From Hanleya hanleyi (lineage: Eukaryota > Mollusca > Polyplacophora > Lepidopleurida > Hanleyidae): a stretch of 64,000 nt of DNA. Below are positions 1 through 11,899 of this stretch, in pieces. Both the position numbers and the translations under genes were made by a program. Where the stretch lies: the NCBI GenBank assembly GCA_036873755.1, contig JAVTVY010056913.1, positions 223,923 to 287,922 of the forward strand. Reading direction: 5' to 3'. Position 1 is the stretch's first letter. Each line of letters starts with the position of its first letter. The notes beneath the pieces are model-generated. The model saw nothing but the letters and a program-made list of their open reading frames with translations. It did not search any database and had not been told where the DNA came from.

Positions 1-275
1 ACGTCTATTTCCATACCCTTTCCCCACAATTCCAGCGGTCACCTTCGGGTCTTTCCGGTCAACGTAGCCGCCATTTTCCCACAATGGCGGTCAATGGCGG
101 TCACCTTCGGGTCTTTCCGGTCAACTTAGCCGCCATTTTCCCACAATGGCGGTCAATGGCGGTCACCTTCGGGTCTTTCCGGTCAACGTAGCCGCCATTT
201 TCCCACAATGGCGGTCAATGGCGGTCACCTTCGGGTCTTTCCGGTCAACGTAGCCGCCATTTTCCCACAATGGCG
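1..275. repeat. 61-bp tandem repeat, about 4 units
   Basis: The unit combines CACAATGGCGGTC, ACCTTCGGGTCTTTCCGGTC and AACGTAGCCGCCATTTTCC, and recurs about every 61 bases. Each unit contains both GCCGCCAT and ATGGCGG, so it can fold on itself. The array runs off the left edge. No coding function is seen. Confidence 0.85.
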
Positions 276-744
276 GTCGGGAAAAACCCCAGTACATCAA
301 AAGACACGGAGAGACACAGATAAGTCTGGACATGTCCAAAGATCACGCCCCATTCACCCAAACCGGAAGTGACGTCATTTTTACATCCGGGTGAAATAGG
401 CGTGGATCGGGGTTTACACTACTACTGACGGTGCAGAAACTAAGAAATGTCCAGTAAGAAAAAATGTCCGTTTCCTATCAAATAACCCAGAGCTATCATA
501 TTTTCTTAAAACAAAAAAGAGCTCTCGTTTTCTATGTCATAGAGCTAAGGATATGGTAGAAAATTAAAAACTTTAGTATATCGGCTTGACGTCAAAGGAA
601 ATGACTTTATTTGATTCAAAAAATAAAGAGAAAAAGCAATAAGGAAAAATGTATTTTAAAAAATCGATTTGAAAAGAAAAAAACAATCTTTAATTTTCAT
701 GAGTTGTTGAAAATATACGTAGACATCTACCAACCGATATCCTA
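276..744. other. Non-coding interval
   Basis: AT-rich single-copy-looking sequence. Short open frames here have no recognisable protein signature. Confidence 0.5.
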
Positions 745-1232
745 CAGGGCCAGGCAACAGTGGTTCCCCCCTATATATTTTTGCCGTTGCTAAGGCTAGA
801 GGGCTGAAACGTACCACACTATATCTTTGGGTCAAGCTCTACAAGAAAATGATAAAAAATCTAAGATGGCCGCCATGATGACGTCACTGTGACCTCATTT
901 TCAAAAAGAGCATTTTTGGACGATTTTTCGGTCAACATTTTTGAATTTTTTATTTTTGTTTCTTCTTCGCAAAAACTGCATGATAAATTAGTAAATAATA
1001 GTCTGATATGAAATAAAGTAAGTCTTACCCACTTTTCCATACAGAAAAGCAAAATTTTTGAAGAAATATGACAAATAGGCTCAAAATGACCCCAATATGA
1101 TATTCTATAAAGTCACAAAGATTCAGTTACATTTTTTGGTGTTCCGGTGATAACGGAGAAAGTTTGGTAGGGAGGCAAAAGCCAACAGGGGCGGAAAGAG
1201 CCCCCCTCCCCCCAGGCTATGTAGGGCTAAAC
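745..1232 (-). mobile_element. TTAA-type MITE copy 1 (degenerate)
   Basis: Member of a family repeated about twelve times in the window. It carries the shared blocks in reverse order relative to the copy at 2347: GGGTCAAGCTCTAC, AAGATGGCCGCC, a TGACGTCA-type palindrome, AGTTTGGTAG and a terminal TAGGGCTAA. Its ends are eroded. Confidence 0.7.
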
Positions 1233-1249
1233 TGATTTGCATATTCTTT

Positions 1250-1425
1250 CGTGAAAAGGGAAAACACGACAACGCGAAAGCACGAAAATGCGAAAATGCA
1301 AAAACGCGAAAACGCGAAGAGAAAATGCGAAAACGCGAGGCGATATACGTTTCCCGTTTTCGCACCGCGTTTTTGCGTCGTGCTTTCGTGTTTTCGCGTT
1401 TTCGCGTTTTCGCCTTACTATTACC
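1250..1425. repeat. CGAAAA-rich foldback hairpin
   Basis: The left half repeats short CGAAAACG/CGAAAATG units and the right half repeats TTTTCGCG units, so the two halves form a long imperfect hairpin around about 1345. Open frames on both strands are by-products of this simple sequence. Confidence 0.7.
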
Positions 1426-2346
1426 GATGCGAAAACAATAGATGGCCGCATCAGCCTTCCACAGTTAAATTCGTCCCATTCCCTTTTTACGGTCTTCTAA
1501 AGACCAGACCGATAGCTTCCCCTCCCAACAACCTAGTCAAGTTTTAACATGACGTATTGTGTCCTTCGCGTTATGCAACAGCCATATGCATGCACACGTC
1601 GCAAACGGCTTTGTTTTTACTACTGCACCTTGGTGTCAATAGTTTCAGAAATAGCGTTACATTAGCCAAAGGCAACCAAACGTTTAATTCCAAAACCTTC
1701 AATAATGAAGATAAATCACATAGATCGGTGTTACTGCATGTTCAGTTATTAAGATTTCATAACCCTCGCCCAATCGTCGCTATATAGCGGAAATATTGCT
1801 GAACCTTAAACCTTAATTCTCTCTCTCCCTCTCTCATATCCCACGCAATTTCTAAACTAAAGTCCTTTGGAATCTGTTGCTATGGTCCAAAAAGAAGCTT
1901 AAATAATTTGTATACTACTATTAATAAACAATAATTCAAGTTTGAAAGTGATTAGTCATATAGATCTATGAATATTCTAGCATAAATTGAGCTCATTATC
2001 TTGAGATCACTTACTTGGTGAAATCTCCAAACCTCGTTTGCCCAAAGTTCCTGAATCTCCAATATCTCCGCAGCCGTCTGGATTATCCATATGCAGTAAA
2101 CGGCATCTTTCCTAGAATCATGACTACGTTGTTATCTTAACAGTGATCCCACATCATTTTGACAAAATTCATGCTTGAAATAACGACCATATACCTTAGT
2201 CTATAACCTCCATTCGTATCAAACCGCCCTACTTCTCGACTAAAGCCGTGTCCCTACAGCTATCATGTTGAACAAAACTTAATACTGTCAGTGGGCATCG
2301 GCTCTGATTTCTTGGATTGAAATCATTTCTGTATATGTTATCGTGT
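1426..2346. other. Non-coding interval
   Basis: No gene, array or transposon end recognised. Confidence 0.4.
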
Positions 2347-2912
2347 TAACCCTACCAGGCCTGGTTGGGGGGAGCAAAATCCCCCCCCCCCTTACCAAAC
2401 TTTCTGCGCTATATTCGGAAAGACGAAAATGGAGAGCTGACACTCCCAGACTTCATAGTTTATGATATTGGGGTCATTTTGAGCCTGTTTGCATAACCCG
2501 CCGAGCAGAGCATCACGGGTAAATTCAAAATGGCGGCCAAGTGGGGTACCAGAAAAGTGATGTTTTCGTAATATTGCTTCAAAATTGGTGCTTTTCCGCA
2601 ACGAAAAGTGGGCAAAAACTATTTTATTTCACATTACATTAATATTTACTAATTTATCAAGCAGTTTTCGCGAAGAAATTGCATAAACATAAAATTCGAA
2701 AAATCTGATTGAAAAATCGACCAAAAAAAATGTCGTTTTTGAAAACGACGTAACCGTGACGTCATCAAAGCGGTCATCTTGGATTTTTTGTTTTTACCTT
2801 TTCTGTCAGAGTTTGACCCGAGTGTTTAGTGTGGTAAGTTTCAGCCCCCTAGCTCAAGGGATAAAAAAATTATTAGGGGGGGACATTTCTGCTCCCCCCC
2901 CCCTGTGCGATT
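2347..2912 (+). mobile_element. TTAA-type MITE copy 2
   Basis: Begins TTAA-CCCTACCAGGCCTGG. In order it then has a poly-C/G tract, TACCAAACTTTCTGCGCTAT, AAAATGGCGGCC, an AT-rich middle, a degenerate GACGTCA palindrome and GGTAAGTTTCAGCCC. The right end is partly degenerate. The TTAA target and CCC-terminus are what is known for piggyBac-type elements; no transposase is present. Confidence 0.75.
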
Positions 2913-3640
2913 AATTATTCATGGACGTCCAGTAAGAATATACTCCACCAGTTAGTGAAAATCGCTAAATGTTATATTCAAAGTAAAGCAGAAAGAAACT
3001 GGAATGTCAAGTGATGGAAGAAAATATTCCAATAGTTCTCAGATTTATTATGTTTGGCGTCCGCGTATATGGCATCTCCGATTGCAAATATATATATTGC
3101 AATTTAAAGAACCCTTTCCATTGTGAACCTTTTGGTGGTAATTTGGAGATTGTTCCTTAATCTATGATTAAATGCAGGATAGATAAATGATGAAAACCAT
3201 ATATAATGCATCCTGAATTATACAAGGTTTCACATTTATTATTCCAACACTAGCTGGTGTGAAGTTTGAAATTAGATTTAAACATATGTAATATGTATAT
3301 ATTATATAATGCAATACTTTCAATAATCGTTTGAAACTTCATTATTTTTTACCAAGTGTTGGGCATAATATGCTCAACGGCATCGCATTCATCGCATGAT
3401 ATATGCACGAGATGACAAGAACAGGTATATATCGACTTTAGTGGGGAACGTATAAAGCCATTTTTGAAGCGGCTAAAAATTAAACATCAGCTCAAGTTAT
3501 GGCTACGAATTATTCACTGACACTTGTTGACTTCCCCGTTCAAGGAGAACCATTCATACTTAAATATAATAGAATAACATTGACCTTCGATTGTGAATGT
3601 TATACCTATACCCCACACCGGTGAATCAAAAATATGGCAA
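2913..3640. other. Non-coding interval
   Basis: AT-rich; nothing recognised. Confidence 0.4.
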
Positions 3641-3672
3641 TTTGTATAAACATCCATGTAGTCTATAATAAT

Positions 3673-5547
3673 ATGGTGTTCTATTTGGGCCAAGTTTGCG
3701 TCGCGTGGCGACTTTTAGAAACTCGCCACTCGCCACGCGCCGTGGACCTCTCCGGCGCGCGGCGACTGGCGACTTTCTGCTATCTCTTAACCTGCAAAAA
3801 CTCGCCAGTCGCCACCCGCCGTAAAACACGGCGAGTTTCGCTCTATCTCTTAACCTGGAAAAACTCGCCGCGCGCCACTCGCCGGATGAACCACGGCGCA
3901 CGGCGACTGGCGACTTTTGACTGTAGTGAAACTCGCCACTCGCCACGCGCCGTGGACATCTCCGGCGCGCGGCGACTGGCGACTTTCTGCTATCTCTTAA
4001 CCTGCAAAAACTCGCCAGTCGCCACGCGCCGTAAAACACGGCGAGTTTCGCTCTATCTCTTAACCTGGAAAAACTCGCCGCGCGCCACTCGCCGGACAAA
4101 CCACGGCGCGCGGCGACTGGCGACTTTTGACTTCTGGAATTCTCAGGACTTTTTCTCAAGTGCGCATGCCCGAGGAGCATCAATTATGCAGTTGCAATAT
4201 CATAAATCACAGTCGCGATCTCATCGAATTTGAGGAAGTAAAAAAAATATGGAAACTGTTGAAAGAAATACGTCTTTTCATCTTTAAAAATAGGGTCTTG
4301 ATAGTTTGTAGGGTTTGTGATACAGGAAATATCAACCCAACAAAGAGCCGCTCTATGGATTAAAACAGCAATAAAGGATCTCTTATACAAAGATATCGCC
4401 CGTTTTTCACATAAAACTTACGAAGAGAGAAATTCAATCATCCAGAGAAAATGTTAGCATTTTTTCTTACTTTTTTAATCAATATGACGATGACGCTCTA
4501 TTCGCTTTCTTAATATTTCATACAGCATATTAGTTGACGTTGCTTTTATCTTGTAAAACAAAATTCCCGCGTCGAGTGCTTTATTGTATCTTAAATAAAG
4601 AACAATTTCAAAGCGATTCATTCTGAATTGAAAACGATATGCTGTTTAATAAATATATATAGGCACTTATATAAAAAAAAGATTAAAAAAACGATTGAAA
4701 ATGTTGTCTTGGTGTCAACTTTTTAAAATATACCTGCAGATAATAACGAGAGTATGCAAGTTCTGCACAGAAACGGATAACGAGTATTTTAATAAAGAAA
4801 TAATTGCACATTTGACAAAATTAGATTGCCCTATATGCGTATTGCATTAAAAAGAAACTTGTTTCAAAAAACAACTATATTAATTATTACAGATAGCTTA
4901 CATCTTCAAAATTAGTCACATAGCATCAGATGTAGCTGGAGAGTTCATTCATTAGAAATTATGTATATTTATGCACGAGGAAGAGATTTAAAATTAAATT
5001 AAATGACAGCATGTTTCGAACAAAATATTCCGATAATTGATGCTCCCCGGGCATGCGCACTTGAGAAAAAGTCCTGAGAATTCCAGAAGTCAAAAGTCGC
5101 CAGTCGCCGCGCGCCGTGGTTCATCCGGCGAGTGGCGCGCGGCGAGTTTTTCCAGGTTAAGAGATAGAGCGAAACTCGCCGTGTTTTACGGCGGGTGGCG
5201 ACTGGCGAGTTTTTGCAGGTTAAGAGATAGCAGAAAGTCGCCAGTCGCCGCGCGCCGGAGAGGTCCACGGCGCGTGGCGAGTGGCGAGTTTCACTACAGT
5301 CAAAAGTCGCCAGTCGCCGCGCGCCGTGGTTCATCCGGCGAGTGGCGCGCGGCGAGTTTTTCCAGGTTAAGAGATAGAGCGAAACTCGCCGTGTTTTACG
5401 GCGGGTGGCGACTGGCGAGTTTTTGCAGGTTAAGAGATAGCAAAAAGTCGCCAGTCGCCGCGCGCCAGAGAGGTCCACGGCGCGTGGCGAGTGGCGAGTT
5501 TCTAAAAGTCGCCACGCGACGCAAACTTGGCCCAAATAGAACACCAT
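3673..5547. mobile_element. Foldback element with GC-rich satellite arms
   Basis: Two inverted arms of about 510 bp (3673-4187 and 5033-5547) begin and end with ATGGTGTTCTATTTGGGCC and its complement. Each arm holds two direct copies of a roughly 215-bp unit rich in TCGCCAGTCGCC-type palindromes. The 850-bp middle is AT-rich and has no coding signature. The element is flanked by AATAAT on both sides, a likely target duplication. Long open frames in both arms, in both directions, come from the repeats. It is non-autonomous and its superfamily is unknown. Confidence 0.85.
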
Positions 5548-5599
5548 AATAATAACGTAGACGGAGAATGGCACCATATCACAAATCACCCTTATGAAA

Positions 5600-6185
5600 A
5601 TATACCACACTTTACCACAAAATACTACAGCAAACTTGTAGTAAAGTGAGGTATTTTGTAGTAAACTATAGATGAGGTATAGTATTTTGTGGTACTCTAT
5701 AGTTACTACAGTTTACTACAGTGTCATTGTAGTATTTACTACAGCAGTGCTTTAATATACTACAAAAACCAAAGCATACCACAACTCAAGTGTAGTATTT
5801 TGTGGTAATTTGTAGTTTCTACAGTTTACTACCGTGTCCGTGTAGTATTTACTACAGCAGTGTTTTACTGTGAGACATTGGTGTTGAGCTATACTACAAA
5901 CTGCAACACATCTGTAGTATTTTGTGGTTTCTATCGTTTACTACAGTGTCAGTGTAGTATTTACTACAGCCAGGTTTTACTGTACCGGTATTACAGAGTT
6001 GTTAAGCTATGCTAATAAAAAAAATAATAATAAGCATACCACTACACAATTGTATTATTTTGTGGTTTCTACACTATACTACACTGCCGGTATAGTGTTC
6101 ACTATAACAGTGTTTTACTGTACTACAGAGTTGTGCTATACTAATAAATCCCAAAGCATCATAACCACAACACAAGTGTAGTATT
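5600..6185. repeat. Left satellite arm (about 115-bp periodicity)
   Basis: Repeated blocks of GTAGTATTTTGTGGT and GTAGTATTTACTACAGCAG recur about every 115 bases. They are internally palindromic (TAGTA/TACTA). Confidence 0.75.
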
Positions 6186-6940
6186 TTGGACCCTATATGA
6201 TCCAGATCTTATAGGATTTGCAATTTAATATGATCAAATAGGATTCAATATCAGTCCACAACACCCAAGTAATGTTCTCCATATTTGACTGCTCGTAGTT
6301 GGAGGGAGAGATTTTGTACCACCAATCTCCAATCTGCTGCTCATGAGGCATCAAATATCAATGTTGGTAGTTTCATATGAAATTTATCTTAAATTTTAAC
6401 TTGAATTTAATACAAACTCATGATTGATATTTTCAATAAACTAAGTTACAATTGAATTGAAGGATTAATTTTATTTTCAATATTATGAATATTCTATCGT
6501 TATGCTGATATTTGACTGTGAAGTATTTTGAAATGTCATTTAGTAAATGCTAATAAAATTGACAAAAAATCTAATTGCCATCCATCATAGTTCGATATCC
6601 AAACAAATGCAAGGTCACTGAAAAATAAAATTTAAATATTCTAACTCAAATTGAATTCACTGATAATCTTAATCGGAAATTTATTAAAATTGGAATAAAT
6701 GTATGAAGTTTTTAAATTTTGATTGTTTTGAATTAAAGTTTTAATTAAAATTGAATTAAGGATGTCCGCTGGTGGTAAATCAAAGTAATTAACTTTTTGA
6801 ATAATGCTTGTTGTTGCAGTCATAATTGTGTAATATGGGGGGAAAACAAAGAACAAATATAGGTCGGTGTGCATTTTTTAAATGGTTTCCCAATTTGAAT
6901 GATATTTACAAAGTCTCTCTACCCTGAATGGAGGGGAGGT
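6186..6940. other. AT-rich interior of the 5.6-kb element
   Basis: Nothing coding recognised. Confidence 0.4.
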
Positions 6941-6960
6941 AACTCTGCTTCTTGACACTG

Positions 6961-7002
6961 ACACTAGGTGGCGCTGCACAGAGAAAAACAAAGATGGCGG
7001 CC
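6961..7002 (+). promoter_or_regulatory. CTCF-consensus site next to an ATGGCGG motif
   Basis: Bases 6961-6975 fit NCANNAGRNGGCRSY, the CTCF core as known from bilaterians. A CAAAGATGGCGGCC box, of the type seen at YY1-linked start sites, follows about 15 bases later. A strong donor-like GTAAGT lies near 7104. This may be the old promoter and first exon of the gene remnant inside the element. The motif match is exact; function is inferred. Confidence 0.4.
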
Positions 7003-7004
7003 GA

Positions 7005-8248
7005 ATGTTTCATGTTTTTTGCAGTTATCAGCTGAATGATTTGGAGACAGTAAAAGTCATATTTCCGATTATCTATGGCTGATGGAACTGATTGAGATTG
7101 ATGGTAAGTACCTTTTGCAACTTGTAGGCTAAAATAGCATTCTAAAGTGATCATTTACGCCAACACTAAAGTGTGAAAAAGTTTTGCACATTTGAAAATT
7201 GAACAATTGATAGGGCCTAATGTTTTTTATTTGCAAGCTGTAATAGTGATCCATTTGTTAAGTCTGGAATATTTTGGAATAGTTTAAAATATATTAAGTT
7301 ATATAAATAACTTTGTCAGGTTTGTATATTACACTGTAAACAACCAAAACATTATACTTCCTTGAAAAGATTGATTTATCTCACTGGTTTATGAAGGAAA
7401 GGTGGCTTGTTGGTTGATTTTCTCGTCTTCTCTAATCTATGGATAGGATAGTTAGGCATATAGTTTTATTGATTTATTGATTTTATTAAGCCCAGTGTAA
7501 TTAACGTTAGATATAAAATGCTGTCTAACCTTACCAACTTTGAACGCTCATTGACTACGTTGAATTTATGTGTACCATTCTCGAAATATAAATAAATGAC
7601 TACAAAGTCTGGGTGTCTTCACATAAATGCAATTTAATGCATGAGCTTTTGGCCTTTTGCCGGAAGCCTTGATCAAGCGAACATAACAAATTTGAAAAGG
7701 AAAATATATAAATGTCGAATATATTGACAACAGATATAATATATTACTTTTGTATATCAATTGCATTTACGTAGAGAATGTCAGTTTGCAGTATTATTGA
7801 ACATCACATATCTAAAACAGTATATCATAAATAAAATTGCAGTAGGCTCTACTGTTGTGGCTCTGAGCTTGACCTTGGGATAATTGCCAATTTCAGAAAT
7901 AAGCGAACATAAAATTTCACCCATAGCAATGATTGATCTTATTAGAAATTACAGATTTCCACTTTAAATGAAATCCATCTGAACTAATATAAAAAACCCA
8001 GATATTTTAATAGCAGAGAATTGTATTTATTATGATGTTTTCAATTGCTGAACAGACATGTATATTTTGTTAATTGAAATAACCTGTGAACCTCACAAGA
8101 ATAGATCAGTTTCTCTTAGTGTCCTGTTGTGTAAGGGATTCCCCATTCTGGGAGACTCCGGCATAGTTCATTGTAAGAAACCTGAAGGGGATGTTTTTAC
8201 AATCTCAATGTGTCATTTCCTGTACTGGTATATTTGTGAACATCTACC
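7005..8248. other. Intron-like interior of the 5.6-kb element
   Basis: AT-rich, without recognised exons. Around 7600-7690 there is a second short retroposon-tail-like stretch with CAAAAGGCC and TGCATTAAATTGCA. Confidence 0.35.
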
Positions 8249-8260
8249 TTCAATAGACAA

Positions 8261-8340
8261 ATAAACAAAAGGTAGCACCTTTGAGACTAACTAGTTTATT
8301 TCAACAAGAGCTTTCGTAGACACAAGCCTACTTCCTCAGA
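8261..8340 (-). mobile_element. 80-bp retroposed tail with 12-bp target duplication
   Basis: The insert is bounded on both sides by a perfect TTCAATAGACAA (8249-8260 and 8341-8352). Read on the minus strand it contains TACGAAAGCTCTTG, TAACTAGTTAGTCTC and AAAGGTGCTACC and ends in an A/T-rich tail. Similar tail motifs occur in retroposons of other animals. It is a severely 5'-truncated copy. Confidence 0.8.
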
Positions 8341-8547
8341 TTCAATAGACAAGCCATTTCCGATGTTTACTTGAAAAACTTGACATAACATATGAATGAA
8401 TTGATAACAGTAATTTGTGATTGTTTCAAGTCCTGGCTTTCATTTCATACTGTCGGTTTCACAGTCTGAGCTTCCTGTCCTGTCAAATTGCATCTCTTCT
8501 CACCACACCATAATGAACAGTTTATCAATGATGTTTTTATTATGTTC

Positions 8548-10455
8548 ACAGCTTCACTGTGGATTCTGGTGAAAGAATACAAATACGCTTACAACACAGC
8601 TTTGCCCAGTTCCGGGCAGGCCAAATGTACCAGTGGTGTGTACTATTCCTGACAACCCGAACTTGGGATGCTTTTTATCCAGTTAAGGGCTGAACTATAT
8701 GATGTGACAAATTATGGTTAGTATCATCCATTGTTCATCATCGAACACTCCATTGTATGCCTCTTGTATATCAATATAAACGTAAAATGGTATTGTTGCC
8801 TAAGCTTTAATACATGTTGTACCCCATTTGTGTACTTTTCAATTGTGATAATTTCACCCTTGTTGGGGGGGGGTTATCGTCTACTGTACATGCTATCATC
8901 CAGTTTTACACATTATCTGAAAAATGTCATTTATTAGAATTTCCAGGTTTTTTGGTTACTCAAATGTCCTGTTGATTACTTCATATGAATACATAAACAG
9001 TCCTACAAACAATTGTTGGCCATGTCAGTGTTATTACAGAATTGAGTTGAAAATTGGTGAATTTATTTTCAAAATAAATCACGATATGATATGTTAATAA
9101 TTGTTTTTCCCACAGGAGATCACAGAGCCTACAAAGAAGATGAGCAAGACAGTTCGTGATGCCTAAAAGAATGAGTCAAACAACATCCTTTAGAAGTACA
9201 AACAGCGACAAGGAAAACTTCCAGTGGCACCTGTTCAAGACGTGTCAGATGAAGTAAGTATAAATTCAACTATCAGGACTATTCAGCTAAATCCCTAGGC
9301 TATTATCAAATAATTCATTATTTTGACTATTGAGAACATTGCTCATGAATTGTCTCATCTATTTTACTGATCCCTTTCAGATAACTATTTCTAATAATAT
9401 TAATCCAAATTTCTCTCAATGTGGACAAAATATGTGGGTTTGGGGCCTATTGATTTTGGTTTTCTTCTTCTTTGTAGGATTCTAGTAGCCGAGCAGACCT
9501 GAGGGCTCTGCAGAAAGAAGTTGAAGAGCTGAGAGCGGAGAACCAGTCTCTGAAAACAGGTTTTTGAAAGTCGCATTATCTACACTTACTGGTAAGATTT
9601 TAAATTTGAGTTTTTGCAAGTTTGCTAACTAGTAAAATGCATGTTAAATGACACTGAATTTTAATGGTTAACAAGCGATCACTTGTAAATAATCATTTAA
9701 TGCAATTAATCTTAGTAAATAATAATTTAATGAGATTTGAAAGTTTTAAAACATTGTTGATCCTTTGTCAACAAGATTCTGCAATTTATGACTATTAACA
9801 TTCTGACTGAATATTATCAATCCAACTGTCAGTACACATTTTGTATCTTTTATTTCACAGAACTGCCATCTGTATTTGATGACATCAAGACCTCGGTGAA
9901 GACAATGAAGAAGGTGGCATCACGTCAGACATAGACTCGCCCAGCAGAACCACGTCAGCTGCTGACACCATCAACATCCGAATCCTTGCCCCATCATACG
10001 CCATCACCCTCATCACCAGATCCATCAACTGGATCATCCGATGATTTAATTGGAGAAAGACGACATTCATTTCAATATTGATAAGTATTTCTTACCCATC
10101 ACAAGAACACAGTAATAATAATAATATGGGTTCCTTCATAATAACTTAATTAAATTCAATTAACTGTAATCAAATGCCGTTGTCAACAAGTTCCGACTTG
10201 CAGTAATGCCCATTTGAAGTGTATACTAAATAATTTGCCAACTCAAAATTTTTCTTTCTTTTCTCCTTCCAGTTGAAACTCGTAGAGTATTCCCCGACAA
10301 GAGAGAGGCGGACATCAAAGCCAGTATTCGCCTGAAGCTGAACAATTCTTCGAAGCAATTAAAGAAGTAGTATTTTTACATTAACGAAGTGTTTGGACAT
10401 TAACTGAGTGCATTTTATGATGTTGTATGGAGCGATTCAGTGCTAGTAGAATAAA
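8548..10455 (+). pseudogene. Decayed spliced gene inside the 5.6-kb element
   Basis: Exon-like blocks with splice-type borders lie at about 8552-8700, 9117-9253, 9478-9559, 9860-10080 and 10276-10369, followed by AATAAA at 10450. The 9478 block encodes an acidic coiled-coil-like segment containing LRALQKEVEELRAENQSL. The last block encodes a basic tail ending in KLNNSSKQLKK and a stop. The 9117 block has two in-frame stops and the 9860 block appears frameshifted, so the copy is probably dead. The tail is vaguely like the end of a BEN-type DNA-binding domain, but this is not established. It may be a transposon-borne gene or a captured host gene. Confidence 0.5.
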
Positions 10456-10534
10456 TATAGTATTATATAAGAAATTATTGTGTTATTTTCGTTGTGTTAT
10501 CAGGGCGTTGTCATTCTCTGAAATAGATTATTCT

Positions 10535-10700
10535 ACAATGTTGTTCAGTATTGAGGATGTAATATAAATACCCAGTCCAAAGTGAAGCTATCAATCTATA
10601 GTTTTCTACAATGTTGTTCAGTATTGAGGATGTAATATAAATACCCAGTCCAAAGCTCAAAGTCCAAAGGGAAGCTATCAATCTATAGTTTTCTATCAAA
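10535..10700. repeat. Direct duplication, about 75 bp
   Basis: Two copies of a block with CTACAATGTTGTTCAGTATT and AAATACCCAGTCCAAAG. Confidence 0.8.
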
Positions 10701-10789
10701 ATATATATTCTACTATTCTATAACGCCTTTGATTTCCATCAAAATCTATAGTGTTCTATCTAAAGTAATGAAGCTATAGATACTATAAA

Positions 10790-11100
10790 ATTGCATAGAG
10801 AGCTATAGTTAATTTATGGTAATCTATAGTTAATTTATAGTAAGCTATATTTAATTTGTAGTAAGCTATAGTTCATTTGTAGTAAGCTATAGTTCATTTG
10901 TAGTAAGCTATAGTTCATTTGTAGTATTATAGTTCATCTGTAGTAAACTATAATTCATTTGTAGTAAGCTTTAGTTCATTTGTAGTAAACTATAGTTCAT
11001 TTGTAGTAAGCTATAGCTCATTTGTAGTAAGCTATAGTTAATTTGTAGTAAGCTATAGTTAATTTGTAGTAAGCTATAGAATTTCAGCTGTAGTAAATCC
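10790..11100. repeat. Right satellite arm (21-22-bp units)
   Basis: About fourteen units of GTAGTAAGCTATAGTTCATTT with small changes. They mirror the left arm of the same element. Confidence 0.85.
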
Positions 11101-11173
11101 GCAAAAGTACCACAAAATCGATAGTAATCTATAGATTTCAACTATAGATTTTTATGGTAAATTTTCATAAGGG

Positions 11174-11815
11174 CAATCAGCATGGGTTGGCCAAACAACT
11201 TCCTAACTGTGGCACTGTTATCCAAAATGAACAATTCTTCAGCTATGCTGCTGACAATTTGAGAACATTGGGTTTTCTGAGAAGTAATGTGCATATCTTT
11301 CTGTAGCGGCATAGCGTTGTTGTTGTTCAGAGACGTTACTCTCCGAACTTTAGAAACAGATTGTTTAGAAATATAATGCATAGATTGGTATTAGAAGCTA
11401 AGAAAATAGTTCTCTGTAGCAATATATTGGAAAATCTTTGGAATAATACCATTTTACTGCAGTGACATGTTTGAAAATGCACATTTTTTCTTGGGCAACT
11501 TTGCCTAGTATCGTGATATTTCAGACCTTCAACGGTGACATATTTGAGCAGGAATTGCAGAACAGCGTCCATTGCTGTTTCCAGAGCGGCAAGTTAGAGC
11601 GACAGTTTGAGAATGGTATTTGCATTCTGCAGCGATATTTGGAATATCACAATTGAAAGGAGTACTCTTTTTTCCTGGTAGGGGCATATGTGAAATGAAG
11701 CGGCACTATGTTGCTCGAACCTTGTTCGGAGCATATAAATTTGAAATCTGGTCGGAAACATTTAAATTCAAACCCTGTTTCGAAGTGTATAATAAGCGCC
11801 TCATATGAAATCATC
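11174..11815 (+). repeat. Repeat copy A, downstream part (interrupted copy)
   Basis: Shares ordered blocks with copy B: AATCAGCATGGG, TATCCAAAATGA, TTGTTGTTGTTCAGAG, CATATTTGAGCAGG and TCCATTGCTGTTTCCA. Its upstream part lies before 3673 and at 5548-5588, separated by the two nested elements. Confidence 0.8.
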
Positions 11816-11899
11816 AAAAATTGATACTTAATATATTGACTACCAATTGCGGATGTTATGCAAGTTTAAATACACACAGCCCTTCTCGAGAAATGGAAA

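Larger units (their letters stand above)
5589..11173. mobile_element. 5.6-kb satellite-armed inverted-repeat element
   Basis: The ends match as CCCTTATGAAAAT and its complement ATTTTCATAAGGG. The outer parts of both arms are arrays of TAGTAAACTATAG/GTAGTATTTACTACAG-like units in inverted orientation. The interior carries exon-like blocks of a decayed gene. The uninterrupted sister sequence at about 11945-11960 shows exactly where it inserted, leaving at most a 2-bp CA duplication. No transposase was recognised. Confidence 0.75.

Noticed and set aside
3626..5610. Frames of 170-203 codons with repeated Arg/Ala-rich blocks
   Set aside because: They occur symmetrically in both inverted arms and on both strands, as expected from GC-rich repeats.
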